Origin: Actinopolyspora alba | GTDB lineage: Bacteria; Actinomycetota; Actinomycetes; Mycobacteriales; Pseudonocardiaceae | Reading direction: 5' to 3' | Assembly (NCBI RefSeq): GCF_900112765.1 | Contig: NZ_FOMZ01000002.1 | Location: forward strand, 248,001-312,000 | Length of the DNA stretch: 64,000 nt | Shown: positions 32,181 to 40,826 of the stretch, one piece after another | Layout: each line of letters starts with the position of its first letter | Numbering within the stretch: the stretch's first letter is position 1 | Notes under the pieces: model-generated | Seen by the model: only the letters and a program-made list of their open reading frames with translations | Database searches by the model: none | Told to the model about the DNA's origin: nothing | Program-made: the position numbers and the translations under genes

Positions 32181-32801
32181 GGGATCAGCTGATCGGGGCT
32201 CGTCATCGGATGCCGACACCTCCGGCTGGTCGAAATCGTGAACGGGATCTCGCGGGAGACACCCTTCCCGGCAACGGAGCAATCGTGGCCGGTGCACCGA
32301 ACCGGGCCGGGGAGCCGAATCGACACATCCGGTCCACACACGACTCCCGAACGATCCGTTCCTCGCCACACCGAAGTCCGTGGCGGAAAGCTACTGCCGA
32401 AAAGATCTCCGCACAACCGAGAACCGCTGCGCCGGAAACGATCCATAATCACGGTGACAAACAGTGTCCGCACCGGACTCACTCCGGTGCGCGAAACCGC
32501 GCTGTTGGCACGCGGTTGCCATAACCGGAATCCGTAGTTGTCCGCGAAATGACAGAAAGACGAGCGAACCCGTTCGGCTGGTCGCTTTCCACTCGTTTGG
32601 AGCATTGAACCGGTTCCCTCGTACTCGGACGCTGAATTCGCCGTTTCACGCGTCCAACGGCTCGGAGCCGCCCCACGAGGAAATCGGGTTTCGGTTTGGG
32701 AGTCGGGGCGGAAACGGCGACCTGAAAATCCTCGGTCGCTGCGCACGAACGCGGTTTCACCCAGTGCGCTTCGGACGACCGGGAATTCGAGAGGAGCCAG
32801 G
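32181..32801. other. 621-base divergent gap between MFS and lipase genes
   Basis: No gene was recognised. CGCACCGG (32469-32476) and CCGGTGCG (32484-32491) form an 8-bp stem with a seven-base loop. TGGCA-CGCGGT-TGCCA follows at about 32507-32522. Both could be operator or leader structures for the divergent promoters. GC content is somewhat lower than in the genes. Confidence 0.4.
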
Positions 32802-33716
32802 ATGAACCGAGCGGCGCGACTACTGCGCGGTCTGGTGGCGGGCACGGGTGCCCTGGCACTGGCCACTGTCACCGGGATCGGGATGACGGGTGTTTCCAGT
32901 GCCGAGGCCACCGCGGTGGAAACCGGCCCACGACAGGACGACTTCCTGAGCGCGTTCGCGTACTCGCAGCAGCACCCGAACGCCGTACCCGCCGGATCGA
33001 ACGATTTCTCGTGCGAACCGGGTGGCGAGCATCCGGATCCGGTGGTGCTGGTGCACGGGACCTTCGAGAATCGGTACGACAACTGGGCGGAGCTGTCACC
33101 GGAACTGGCCGAACGCGGCTACTGCGTGTTCTCGCTGAACTACGGCGGCGGCGCGAACAGCGCGATCAAGGGAACCGGCGAGATCACCCGTTCCGCCAGG
33201 GAGCTGAGCGGGTTCGTCGACCGGGTACTCGCCGCCACCGGGGCGGAGGAGGTGGACATCGTCGGACACTCCCAGGGCGGGATGATGCCCAGGTACTACA
33301 TCGAGAACCTGGGCGGCGCTTCCGAGGTGGACTCGCTCGTCGGCCTCGTTCCGTCCAACCACGGCACCACGCTGTACGGGCTCAACCAACTGGCCGGATT
33401 CCTGCCCGAGGGGCAGCCCCCGTGCGCCTCGTGCACGCAGCAACTGGCGGGCTCCGACTTCATCACGGAGCTGAACTCGGACGGTGAAACGGTGCCGGGA
33501 GTGGACTACACCAACATCGCCACCAAGTACGACGAGGTGGTCACGCCCTACACCTCCGCCTTCCTGGAAGCCGGTCCCAACGTGACCAACCTGACGCTGC
33601 AGGACTTCTGTGCCATCGACCTGACCGAGCACATCGGTATCTCTTACAACGGAACGGCGCAGCAGCTGGTGTTCAACGCCCTCGATCCCGCCAACGCGCA
33701 GCGCCCCGGCTGCTGA
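32802..33716 (+). CDS. secreted class-2-like lipase/esterase
   Basis: A 304-residue secreted alpha/beta hydrolase. The signal peptide is about residues 1-34, ending near VSSAEA. The oxyanion region is VVLVHGTFENRYDNW, the nucleophile lies in IVGHSQGGMMPRYY, and the histidine is in LTEHIGISY near the C-terminus. Paired cysteines (CASC and others) suggest disulfides. It resembles the Streptomyces and Propionibacterium triacylglycerol lipases. GAGAGGAG is seven bases before the ATG. Confidence 0.9.
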   Translation: MNRAARLLRGLVAGTGALALATVTGIGMTGVSSAEATAVETGPRQDDFLSAFAYSQQHPNAVPAGSNDFSCEPGGEHPDPVVLVHGTFENRYDNWAELSPELAERGYCVFSLNYGGGANSAIKGTGEITRSARELSGFVDRVLAATGAEEVDIVGHSQGGMMPRYYIENLGGASEVDSLVGLVPSNHGTTLYGLNQLAGFLPEGQPPCASCTQQLAGSDFITELNSDGETVPGVDYTNIATKYDEVVTPYTSAFLEAGPNVTNLTLQDFCAIDLTEHIGISYNGTAQQLVFNALDPANAQRPGC

Positions 33717-33744
33717 TGTAACGAGTGCCCGACGGGATCGCTCG

Positions 33745-33796
33745 GATGGTCGGTTAGCCGTCACGTGAGTCGGCGCCTTGCCGTGTTGGGCCGGCG
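33745..33796 (-). repeat. module C, partial copy on the minus strand
   Basis: Reverse-complemented, it reads GGCCCAACACGGCAAGGCGC then CGACTCACGTGACGGC and TAACCGACCA, differing from 3172-3216 at only a few positions. Together with the next two entries it gives the order A-B-C on the minus strand, the same order as at 2.9-3.2 kb. Confidence 0.75.
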
Positions 33797-33819
33797 CGGC
33801 GATTTCGCGAGAAATTGAC
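33797..33819 (-). repeat. motif B, copy 5 (minus strand)
   Basis: Full-consensus copy in reverse orientation in the convergent gap between the lipase and the PAS-GGDEF-EAL gene. Confidence 0.9.
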
Positions 33820-33835
33820 ACCGCGCCGAAGTCGG

Positions 33836-33900
33836 GGCGGAACCTCTGGCACGGCTCTCGCTGCGGGGAGGCCCGACATCGGGTAGCGACGTTCGTAACA
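33836..33900 (-). repeat. element A, decayed half copy on the minus strand
   Basis: Reading in reverse, the right arm and apical part of element A are recognisable (GGCGGAACCTCTGGCACGGC on the plus strand, then AGGCCCGACATCGGGTAG). The other arm is lost or rearranged, so the hairpin cannot fully form. Confidence 0.65.
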
Positions 33901-33944
33901 GGGCTGCTCAAGTGGGGCGGGAACTCGGGTGACCGGGTTCCCGC

Positions 33945-36038
33945 TCACGCGTTCTCGCCGGTCCGCTGCTCGAGCGGTCCCGCCGCCAGCAGTGTCTTGA
34001 GTTCCGTCAAAGGCATCGCGGGCGCGAACAACCACCCCTGGAAAGTGTGCACACCGACGTCACGCAGCAACTCGAACTGTTCGAACGTTTCCACCCCCTC
34101 CGCGGTGCAGGTGCACCCGATCGCCTTGGCCAGATCGGCGATCGCCTTGATGACCATGAGGTCGGCCCGGGTGTTCGCGACATCGGCGACGAAACCCCGG
34201 TCGATCTTGATGACGTCGATGGGAAGTTCGCGCAACCGCGCCAGTGAGGAATACCCGGTGCCGAAATCGTCCACGGCGAACCGCAACCCCTGCTCGGTGA
34301 GTCCGCGCATGGTCCTTCTCCCCCGGTCGGAGAGATTGATCAACGAGGTTTCCAGCAGTTCCATGACCACGTGCCGCCGGTCGAGCCCGGTCTCGGCCTC
34401 GGTCGTGTCCAGCGTGGCCGCGAAATCCGGATCGCCGGGTGACAGTTCGGCGAGGTTGATCGACACCGCTGCCTGGTTCCCGTCGGGTTTGACGGGCCAG
34501 TCCGCGGCGTCACGCATGGCCGTGCGCAGTACGCACCGGTCGAGTTCCCCGAGCAGGTCGGCGCTCTCGGCCACCGGCAGGAACGTGTCGGGGCTGAGCA
34601 GCCCCCGTCTGGGATGGTGCCAGCGAACGAGTGCCTCGGCGGCCACGATCGCGCCGCTCGCACGGACTATCGGCTGGTAGAACAGCGTCAGCTCCTCGGA
34701 CTCGAGCGCCGCGCGCAGCTCGCTCTCGAGCTCCACTTTGCGGTCCATCTCCGAGATGGTCCTCGGCCCGGCTACCGAGATCCGCCTGCGCTCGCTCGCC
34801 TTGGCTTCCATGACGGCAGCGCCCGCCGAACGCAGCAGGTCGTCGACGGTGGAGGTGGTCTCGTCGCCCACGGCTATGCCGATGGAGGCGGAGACCCGGA
34901 TCGGTGGGTGTCCGCGCAGGTACACGGGACGGTGGAGTAGCTCGCCGACAGTGTCGGCGATCGTCTCGATTCCTCCCGCCGTGGCGGGCTCGGGGCACAC
35001 GATCAGGTACTCGTCCGCTGCCATCCGGGCGGCCAGCCAGTCCCTCGGCAGGTCGCTGCGCATCCGCTTGGCCAGTTCGATGAGCAGCTCGTCCCCCGCC
35101 CGCAGCCCCAGTGATTCGTTGATCCGCCGGAAGTTGATGATGTCGCAGTACAGCATCGCGAAACCACGCGTGTCGGTTCCGCTGAGCAGCTCGTTGACCG
35201 CCGCTCGGTTCGGCAGCCCGGTCAGGCTGTCGTGCGTCGCCCAGTAGCGCCATTCCTCCGCGCGCCGGTGGCGTTCGGTGACGTCCTGGAACACCGCCAG
35301 CCAGAACGACTCCCCGCTGGCGCGAACAGATTTCGCGATGTGCAGTTCGCAAATCACCCGTCGTCCGTCAGCACGGATCATGGACCACTCCTGGGTGAGG
35401 TCCTCGTTCGGCGGTTTCCCGGAACGGAACGCCCGACGCAACGGTTCCCTGCCCGGCTCGTCCGGATGCACCATATTGGCGATGTGCGCGCCGCGCATCT
35501 CGTTCTCGTCGTAGCCGAGCAGCTCGCGCAGCGCCGGGTTGGAGTCGAGCACGTAGCCGTACCGGTCGAACACTCCGATGCCGACCGGTGTGAGTCCGAA
35601 CAAGTCGCGGAACTGACGCAGCGAACGCTCCAGCCTGGAGTGCAGCTCGGTGTCGTCCCTGGTGACGCGGGCGAAACCCCGCAGCGTCCCCTCGCTGGAC
35701 CACAGCGCGATGGTGGTCACGTGCGCCCAGAACCTGGTGCCGTCCTTGCGCACCCGCCAACCCTCGTCGGTGTGGCTGCCGAACCGGGCGGCCCGTTCGA
35801 GCAGTTCCTCCGGTTCGCCGGCGGCGAGCTGCTCTGCGGTGTAGAACACCGAGATGTTGTGCCCGATCACCTCCGCCGCCGAGGCACCGGTGATTCGTTC
35901 AGCTCCGGGGTTCCAGGTCGACACGACTCCGAACGGGTCGAGGGTGTAGACGGCGTACTCCCAGAGCGACGCGCCGAACCTGCCGATCAGTTCCTCCGCG
36001 TCGGCCCCGATACCGGGTCCGTTCTCCACTCCGCTCAT
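33945..36038 (-). CDS. PAS-PAS-GGDEF-EAL cyclic-di-GMP protein with degenerate GGDEF
   Basis: A 697-residue cytosolic protein with two PAS domains (about 20-130 and 140-260), a GGDEF domain (about 275-430) and an EAL domain (about 440-690). The GGDEF active site reads AADEY, so cyclase activity is unlikely and the domain may only bind GTP or act as regulator. The EAL domain keeps EALVRW, the INLAEL asparagine, DDFGTGYSSL and EGVET, so it should hydrolyse cyclic-di-GMP. ATG at 36038 has GGAG seven bases upstream and is preferred to a GTG 17 codons earlier. The PAS domains suggest sensing of redox state or a small ligand. Confidence 0.92.
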   Translation of the reverse strand: MSGVENGPGIGADAEELIGRFGASLWEYAVYTLDPFGVVSTWNPGAERITGASAAEVIGHNISVFYTAEQLAAGEPEELLERAARFGSHTDEGWRVRKDGTRFWAHVTTIALWSSEGTLRGFARVTRDDTELHSRLERSLRQFRDLFGLTPVGIGVFDRYGYVLDSNPALRELLGYDENEMRGAHIANMVHPDEPGREPLRRAFRSGKPPNEDLTQEWSMIRADGRRVICELHIAKSVRASGESFWLAVFQDVTERHRRAEEWRYWATHDSLTGLPNRAAVNELLSGTDTRGFAMLYCDIINFRRINESLGLRAGDELLIELAKRMRSDLPRDWLAARMAADEYLIVCPEPATAGGIETIADTVGELLHRPVYLRGHPPIRVSASIGIAVGDETTSTVDDLLRSAGAAVMEAKASERRRISVAGPRTISEMDRKVELESELRAALESEELTLFYQPIVRASGAIVAAEALVRWHHPRRGLLSPDTFLPVAESADLLGELDRCVLRTAMRDAADWPVKPDGNQAAVSINLAELSPGDPDFAATLDTTEAETGLDRRHVVMELLETSLINLSDRGRRTMRGLTEQGLRFAVDDFGTGYSSLARLRELPIDVIKIDRGFVADVANTRADLMVIKAIADLAKAIGCTCTAEGVETFEQFELLRDVGVHTFQGWLFAPAMPLTELKTLLAAGPLEQRTGENA

Positions 36039-36247
36039 CACCAGCTCCGGCCGCCGGGACACGACGACCCGCACGACCCGAGACGTCACCTGTATACCCG
36101 TCAGGCACGGAACTCACCCCGCGGAGCGAGCTCCGGAGGCTCCGGGAACGACGTCGCGGCCGTGAGGCCCGCCCCCGAGTGTCCGCCCGCCCCGCGGTGT
36201 GCGCACGGCACCGTAGGAAACGAAAAATGCTCGGCACAGCCGCCCGG

Positions 36248-36292
36248 TAGTGCTTGGTCCAGTAGTGCTTGGCCCAGTAGTGCTCGGTCGAG
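36248..36292 (+). repeat. 15-base tandem repeat, three units
   Basis: TAGTGCTTGGTCCAG, TAGTGCTTGGCCCAG and TAGTGCTCGGTCGAG follow each other without gap. They lie between the GNAT stop and the start of the PAS-GGDEF-EAL gene, both minus strand. Copy number might vary between strains. Confidence 0.85.
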
Positions 36293-36359
36293 ACTCACCG
36301 TGCCCGCGACGCGAGAGCCCGCTCCGGTTCCCGCCGAACGGTAGCGGGGGAGCGCGAAG

Positions 36360-36914
36360 TCAACGAATTCCCGCGACGGGAATCTCGAAGTGGACCGTGG
36401 AACCGTGCCCGGGATCCCGCCTGGCGTCGTGGACCTCCTTGGCGATGGCACGCCAGAAGGGCTCGGCACCGTCGATGGCCGGGTTGGTGTGCAGATAGAT
36501 CGACTCGTAGCCGGGCACGGAGGCGATGAACGAGCAGGCCGACCGAACCAGTTCGGTGGCCAGTCCCTGCCTGCGGTGTTCCGGGTCCACGTAGGTGCGG
36601 AAGATCTGCGCCGTGGGGCCGGAGGGGTAGCGCTCGGCGATCCATGCCGGGTGGGGCGGACTCTTCGGGCCGTCGGCGCGTACCGAGGCGGTGCCCACGA
36701 CCCGATCGCCGCGCACGGCGACGAACAGCGCGTGCCCCGGCGTGCGGAAGTAGGTTCCCTCGATGTCGATCACGTCGGCGTGCCATCGCGGCACGTAACC
36801 GTGCCCCAGCACCCGGTAGAAGGTGTCCAGCATCAGGGTGCGCGCACCCTCGACGTCGGCGGGTTCCGCGGGGCGAACCACGTACTCCCCCACCACCCGG
36901 GTCTCCTCGGTCAT
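36360..36914 (-). CDS. GNAT family N-acetyltransferase
   Basis: A 184-residue GNAT with the acetyl-CoA loop VDPEHRRQGLATELV (about 109-123) after a beta strand QIFRTYV. The N-terminal half has the helix pair expected for the fold (VEGARTLMLDTFYRVLGHGYVPRWH). ATG at 36914 has GGAG immediately upstream. It is divergent from the cobalamin riboswitch and about 210 bases from it; no functional tie to the operon is evident. Substrate unknown. Confidence 0.85.
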   Translation of the reverse strand: MTEETRVVGEYVVRPAEPADVEGARTLMLDTFYRVLGHGYVPRWHADVIDIEGTYFRTPGHALFVAVRGDRVVGTASVRADGPKSPPHPAWIAERYPSGPTAQIFRTYVDPEHRRQGLATELVRSACSFIASVPGYESIYLHTNPAIDGAEPFWRAIAKEVHDARRDPGHGSTVHFEIPVAGIR

Positions 36915-37126
36915 CTCGCTCCTTCGGGAGTTCTCGAACGGCTCGGAACGAGCACGGCAGTCGCCATGCGATGTCCGTTGCACAATAGTTGCATCGAATT
37001 CGTTCGTGCGGTTGGCCGGACACACCCGCTGAGCTGGAAAAGTTCTCGGATGCCGCGATGTCGTGATCGGCCGCACCTTGACAGGGCACCTACGGACTGT
37101 GAACGTCTGACTCCGGAACAACCGAA

Positions 37127-37271
37127 CGACGGCGTCCAGGAAGCCGGTGCGACTCCGGCACGGTCCCGCCACTGTGAGTGGGTAGCCACCACCAACATGC
37201 CACTGTCGGATGAACCGACGGGAAGGCGGTGGACGGTGAGGAACCACGAGTCAGGAGACTGCCGCCGTCGT
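37127..37271 (+). promoter_or_regulatory. cobalamin riboswitch
   Basis: The B12-binding aptamer is clear. ACGACGGCG (37127-37135) pairs perfectly with CGCCGTCGT (37263-37271) to form the closing stem. The conserved core AAGCCGGTGCGACTCCGGC is at 37141-37159, CCCGCCACTGTGAG follows (37165-37178), and the B12 box GAGTCAGGAGACTGCC is at 37248-37263. Adenosyl- or other cobalamins normally repress the genes behind such aptamers. Downstream, CGGGG and CCCCG (37283-37300 region) form a hairpin right before a GGAGGAGG site. The aptamer controls the 37490-45667 operon. Confidence 0.95.
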
Positions 37272-37315
37272 GCCGATTCGTACGGGGTCGCGGAGCCCCG
37301 GAGGAGGTAACGACG

Positions 37316-37417
37316 TTGCCGCACCGAGTTGCGAGCACGACACCGTTCGAGCCGTCCCGTCGCGGAAGCCGCGACGCACTCGCGCTGACACCCGCCCCAC
37401 TCGGCGTGCGCGCCTGA
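37316..37417 (+). CDS. possible 33-codon leader ORF after the riboswitch
   Basis: TTG at 37316 lies eight bases after GGAGGAGG, the strongest Shine-Dalgarno sequence near the riboswitch. It opens a 33-codon frame (MPHRVASTTPFEPSRRGS and so on) ending at 37417, 72 bases before the first large gene. The peptide is basic and matches nothing I know. It could be a leader peptide through which the riboswitch acts on translation or Rho access, or simply chance. Confidence 0.35.
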   Translation: MPHRVASTTPFEPSRRGSRDALALTPAPLGVRA

Positions 37418-37489
37418 ACGACCTCTCGCCAACAGTCGCGGCCGACTCCTCCGATTCCCCGGAGCGAACCGGGACGCGCGGAGACACTT

Positions 37490-38425
37490 ATGTCTACTAC
37501 GGACTTGTCTTCTCCGGATCCTCATCGCACCGTGCTGGACGACCTGATCCGGCGCACCCGCACGGCAGCGAACGGGCTCCCCGACGAGAACACCCCACGG
37601 CGAACGACCGCCTCGGTGGCGTTCCGCACCGAACAGAGCGCACGACACGGCGGCAGAAGCACGGGATACGTGAACTCGGTGCTCAGCATCCGTGTCGGCG
37701 AGGTGATCGGTTCCTGCGCCACCGAGCCCGGCGAACTCCACGCGGGAGCGCTCACCGGGATAGCGGGCAGCAGTGTCGACGAGCTGCTCCGGCATCCCGT
37801 GACGGCGGTGCGGGTCGCCGCGCTGGACGCGTATCTGACCTGGCTCCGGCCACACACCTCCCATCCCGCTGCCCGAACCGTGCGTGTCCCAGCCGGCGAC
37901 TCGCTGCGGAAGTCGACCGCGCGGGCCGAGATCGTGGCGAACCTGCTGCCCGAGAGCGCTACCGGCCCGGTGGCGGTGATCGGCGTGGTGAACTCGCTGC
38001 TGGCGGCGCTGACAGGACGCGGCTTCGACTACGTCCCCTGTGACCTCAAGGGTGGACACACCGAATGGGGCGAACCGATCCGGACCGAGCACTCCGAGGC
38101 GATCCGCGAGGCGGGATCGGTGCTGGCCTCCGGCATGGTGCTCGGCAACGGGACCTTCGACGAGATCGCGGCGCACTGCCGCGACAGCGGGGTACCGCTG
38201 GTGGTGTTCGCGCAAACCGGCAGTGCCGTGTTCCGGGAACTGCTCGGCGACGAGGTGACCGCCCTGTCCGCGGAGCCGTACCCGTTCTTCTGGCTGACCG
38301 GCGAGGCCGGTGACATCCACACCTACCCGGCCACGACCCCACCGCGGGCCGGCGAGCGCACCGAACCGGACACCGCCCCGCCACCCTCTCGGACGGCGCG
38401 TCGCACGGAAGGTGGTGCGGTGTGA
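37490..38425 (+). CDS. DUF4213/DUF364-like protein, putative heavy-metal chelation family
   Basis: A 311-residue protein. Residues about 12-120 resemble the DUF4213 N-terminal domain, and about 155-285 the Rossmann-like DUF364 domain: AVIGVVNSLLAALTGRGFDY, then SVLASGMVLGNGTFDEIAAH (about 210-229), where family members have a TGTTLxNGT motif. Pfam labels these families putative heavy-metal chelation; the enzymatic role is not established. A proline- and threonine-rich tail ends the protein. GGAGA precedes the ATG. It is the first gene of the riboswitch-controlled unit and overlaps the next by GTGA. I infer a part in making or handling a metal-binding small molecule. Confidence 0.7.
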   Translation: MSTTDLSSPDPHRTVLDDLIRRTRTAANGLPDENTPRRTTASVAFRTEQSARHGGRSTGYVNSVLSIRVGEVIGSCATEPGELHAGALTGIAGSSVDELLRHPVTAVRVAALDAYLTWLRPHTSHPAARTVRVPAGDSLRKSTARAEIVANLLPESATGPVAVIGVVNSLLAALTGRGFDYVPCDLKGGHTEWGEPIRTEHSEAIREAGSVLASGMVLGNGTFDEIAAHCRDSGVPLVVFAQTGSAVFRELLGDEVTALSAEPYPFFWLTGEAGDIHTYPATTPPRAGERTEPDTAPPPSRTARRTEGGAV

Positions 38426-39543
38426 GCGATCCGGAGCGCGTACCCGGCGACAGGAAGTACCACTCCCTCTCCGAGCTGGTCGGCAACACCCCGCTGCTGC
38501 GCGTCACCACCCCGCTTCCAGATCCGCAGCCGGGGTTCTGGGCGAAGCTCGAAGGACTCTCCCCCGGTGGTATGAAGGCCAGAGCGGCACTGTCCATGGT
38601 GACCGGAGCACGCCGCCGCGGCGAACTCGCCGAGGGCGGCACGATCGTGGAGTCCACCAGCGGAACCCTGGGTATCGGACTAGCCTACGTGGGAATCGCA
38701 CTCGGCCACCCCGTGATCCTGGTGACCGACCGGGAGATCGACGCGCTGACGCTGGCACTGCTGCGCGCCCACGGTGCGCGGGTCGAGATCGTCGGAGAGC
38801 CGCACCCGCGAGGCGGTTGGCAGCGGGCACGCCGCGACAGGGTGAACGAGCTGCTGGCCGAGCACGCGGGAGCCTTCTGGCCGGATCAGTACAACAACCC
38901 GGACAACGCCGCGGGCTACGAACCCCTCGGTCGAGAGCTGCTGAACCAGCTCGACCGACTGGACACAGTGGTCTGCAGTGTCGGCACCGGTGGCCACAGT
39001 GCCGGTATCGCATCCGCCATCCGCCCGCACCGGCCGGACGTCCGCATCGTCGGAGTCGACTCCCCCGGTTCCACCCTGTTCGGCGAACCACCGGAGAAAC
39101 GCCTGATGCGGGGCCTGGGAAGCAGTATCCATCCGGACAACGTCGCCTACGACCGGTTCGACGAGGTGCACTGGGTCGGCCCGGCCGAAGCGGCACGGAC
39201 GTGTCGGGAACTTGCCCGGGGGAACTTCGTCAGCGGAGGCTGGAGCACCGGCGCGGTCGCTCTCGTCTCGGCCTGGTACGCGGCCGAGACCGGGTCGGAC
39301 CGGATCGTGGGCGTCTTCCCGGACGGTCCACACCGCTATTGGGAAACCATCTACGACGACGAGTTCGTCGATCGCAACGGACTGCACACCACGCGGGGAG
39401 AGCGGCGTCCGGTCGGTCGGGAGGACGAGCGCCACGAGGGGACCGCCCGCTGGAGCAGGTCGCGCCGCGTGGCCGACCCGTGCCCGGGGCGTACCGCCGG
39501 AACCGACTGCCCGGTGTGCGGACAGGACGGTGCACTGTCTTGA
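38422..39543 (+). CDS. cysteine-synthase-like PLP enzyme with Cys-rich tail
   Basis: A 373-residue fold-type II PLP enzyme. The cofactor lysine is K52 in LSPGGMKARAAL, the substrate loop is STSGTLG (78-84) instead of the STSGNTG of CysK, and the phosphate loop is GTGGHSAG (188-195). The family is related to O-acetylserine sulfhydrylase and to SbnA, which builds diaminopropionate for staphyloferrin B. The changed substrate loop argues against simple cysteine synthesis. After about residue 320 there is an extra tail with C354, C363 and C366 (CPVC) that could bind metal. Starts with GTG overlapping the previous stop. Likely a biosynthetic enzyme for a small amino-acid-derived ligand. Confidence 0.8.
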   Translation: MSDPERVPGDRKYHSLSELVGNTPLLRVTTPLPDPQPGFWAKLEGLSPGGMKARAALSMVTGARRRGELAEGGTIVESTSGTLGIGLAYVGIALGHPVILVTDREIDALTLALLRAHGARVEIVGEPHPRGGWQRARRDRVNELLAEHAGAFWPDQYNNPDNAAGYEPLGRELLNQLDRLDTVVCSVGTGGHSAGIASAIRPHRPDVRIVGVDSPGSTLFGEPPEKRLMRGLGSSIHPDNVAYDRFDEVHWVGPAEAARTCRELARGNFVSGGWSTGAVALVSAWYAAETGSDRIVGVFPDGPHRYWETIYDDEFVDRNGLHTTRGERRPVGREDERHEGTARWSRSRRVADPCPGRTAGTDCPVCGQDGALS

Positions 39544-40826
39544 GCAAAGCCGCTTTCCGCGGGTTGTCCCCCGCGGCACGACTGCTGGTCGTCAACCAGT
39601 TCGGCATCACCCTCGGCTTCTACATGCTGCTGCCGTTCCTGGCCTCGTACATGAGCGGGCAGCTGGGGTACGGCGCGGCCGTGATCGGGCTGGTGCTGGG
39701 AATCCGCAACCTCAGCCAGCAGGGCATGTTCCTCGTCGGCGGCACCGCGGCCGACCGGCTGGGATGCAGACCGATGATCATCACGGGCTGCGCGTTGCGC
39801 GTGGTGGCGTTCGGCTCGTTCGGGCTGTTCACCTCGCTGCCCGGGCTGATCGTCGCCGCCGTGCTCACCGGGCTCGCCGGTGCGCTGTTCAACCCCGCTG
39901 TGCGCACCTACCTCATCCACGAGGCGGGCGAGCGCAGGGCGGAGGCGTTCGCGGTGTTCAACGTGTTCGCCCACGCGGGCACCCTGGTCGGACCGCTGCT
40001 CGGTGCGGCGCTGCTCAGCGTCGACTTCCGGCTGATCGCCACCTCGGCCTGCTTCGCCTTCGCGGTGCTGACGGTCGCGCAGCTGGCGGTACTGCCACAC
40101 CGGGACATCGAGCGGCAGGAGAACGGTGTGCTGGGCAGCTGGCGGGAGGTGATCGCCAACCGCCGTTTCGTGGCCTTCACGCTGTCGCTGTCGGCGTACT
40201 TCGCGCTGTACAACCAGCTGTACCTGACGATGCCGTTGGAGATTCAACGCGTCTCCGGACTGTCCTGGTCGATCGCCGCCGTGTTCGTGGTCTCCACGCT
40301 GATCGGGGTGTTCGGGCAGGTGCGGATCACCGACTGGTGCCGTCGCAACTGGGGCGCGGGACGCTCGGTCTCGACCGGGCTGTTCTGCATGGGTGCGTCC
40401 TTCCTACCGGTCCTGCTCACGAACCCGTTCATCCCGACGCACTCGGGCGCGGGCGACGGCTCCTGGGCCGGGATCGCGCTGGCCTGTCTGCCGGTACTGC
40501 TGGGCACGGTGCTGTTCACCGTGGGCATGGCCGTCACCAACCCCTTCGCCATGGAACTGCTGCCCATCGTGGGCAGCGAACGGCTGGCGGGCACGTACTA
40601 CGGCTTCTACTACCTCGTTTCCAGCGTCGTGGCCGCGGCGGTGAGCTGGCTGGCGGGCAGCCTGCTCGACGGCTTCAGCGGCTCGGCACTGGGATGGCTG
40701 CCCTGGCTGGCGCTGCTCCTGGTGGGGATCGCCGGCGGCAGCGGCGCCGCGGCGATGCGGCGGCGCGGGCTGCTCGCTCGGTCGAGCGAGCCGAATCGAT
40801 CGGAAGGAAAGGAGACCTCGGCGTGA
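39540..40826 (+). CDS. MFS transporter, candidate metallophore exporter
   Basis: A 428-residue major facilitator with about 12 membrane helices. The N-terminal half shows GFYMLLPFLASYMSG and a loop GGTAADRLGCRPMI, the MFS A-motif position. It belongs to the general drug/solute exporter type and differs from the DHA2 pump at 30.7 kb. It starts with TTG that shares TTGA with the preceding stop. In known systems such as staphylopine, an MFS protein of this type exports the newly made metallophore. That role is inferred from position next to two biosynthetic-type genes and an importer. Confidence 0.8.
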   Translation: MSKAAFRGLSPAARLLVVNQFGITLGFYMLLPFLASYMSGQLGYGAAVIGLVLGIRNLSQQGMFLVGGTAADRLGCRPMIITGCALRVVAFGSFGLFTSLPGLIVAAVLTGLAGALFNPAVRTYLIHEAGERRAEAFAVFNVFAHAGTLVGPLLGAALLSVDFRLIATSACFAFAVLTVAQLAVLPHRDIERQENGVLGSWREVIANRRFVAFTLSLSAYFALYNQLYLTMPLEIQRVSGLSWSIAAVFVVSTLIGVFGQVRITDWCRRNWGAGRSVSTGLFCMGASFLPVLLTNPFIPTHSGAGDGSWAGIALACLPVLLGTVLFTVGMAVTNPFAMELLPIVGSERLAGTYYGFYYLVSSVVAAAVSWLAGSLLDGFSGSALGWLPWLALLLVGIAGGSGAAAMRRRGLLARSSEPNRSEGKETSA

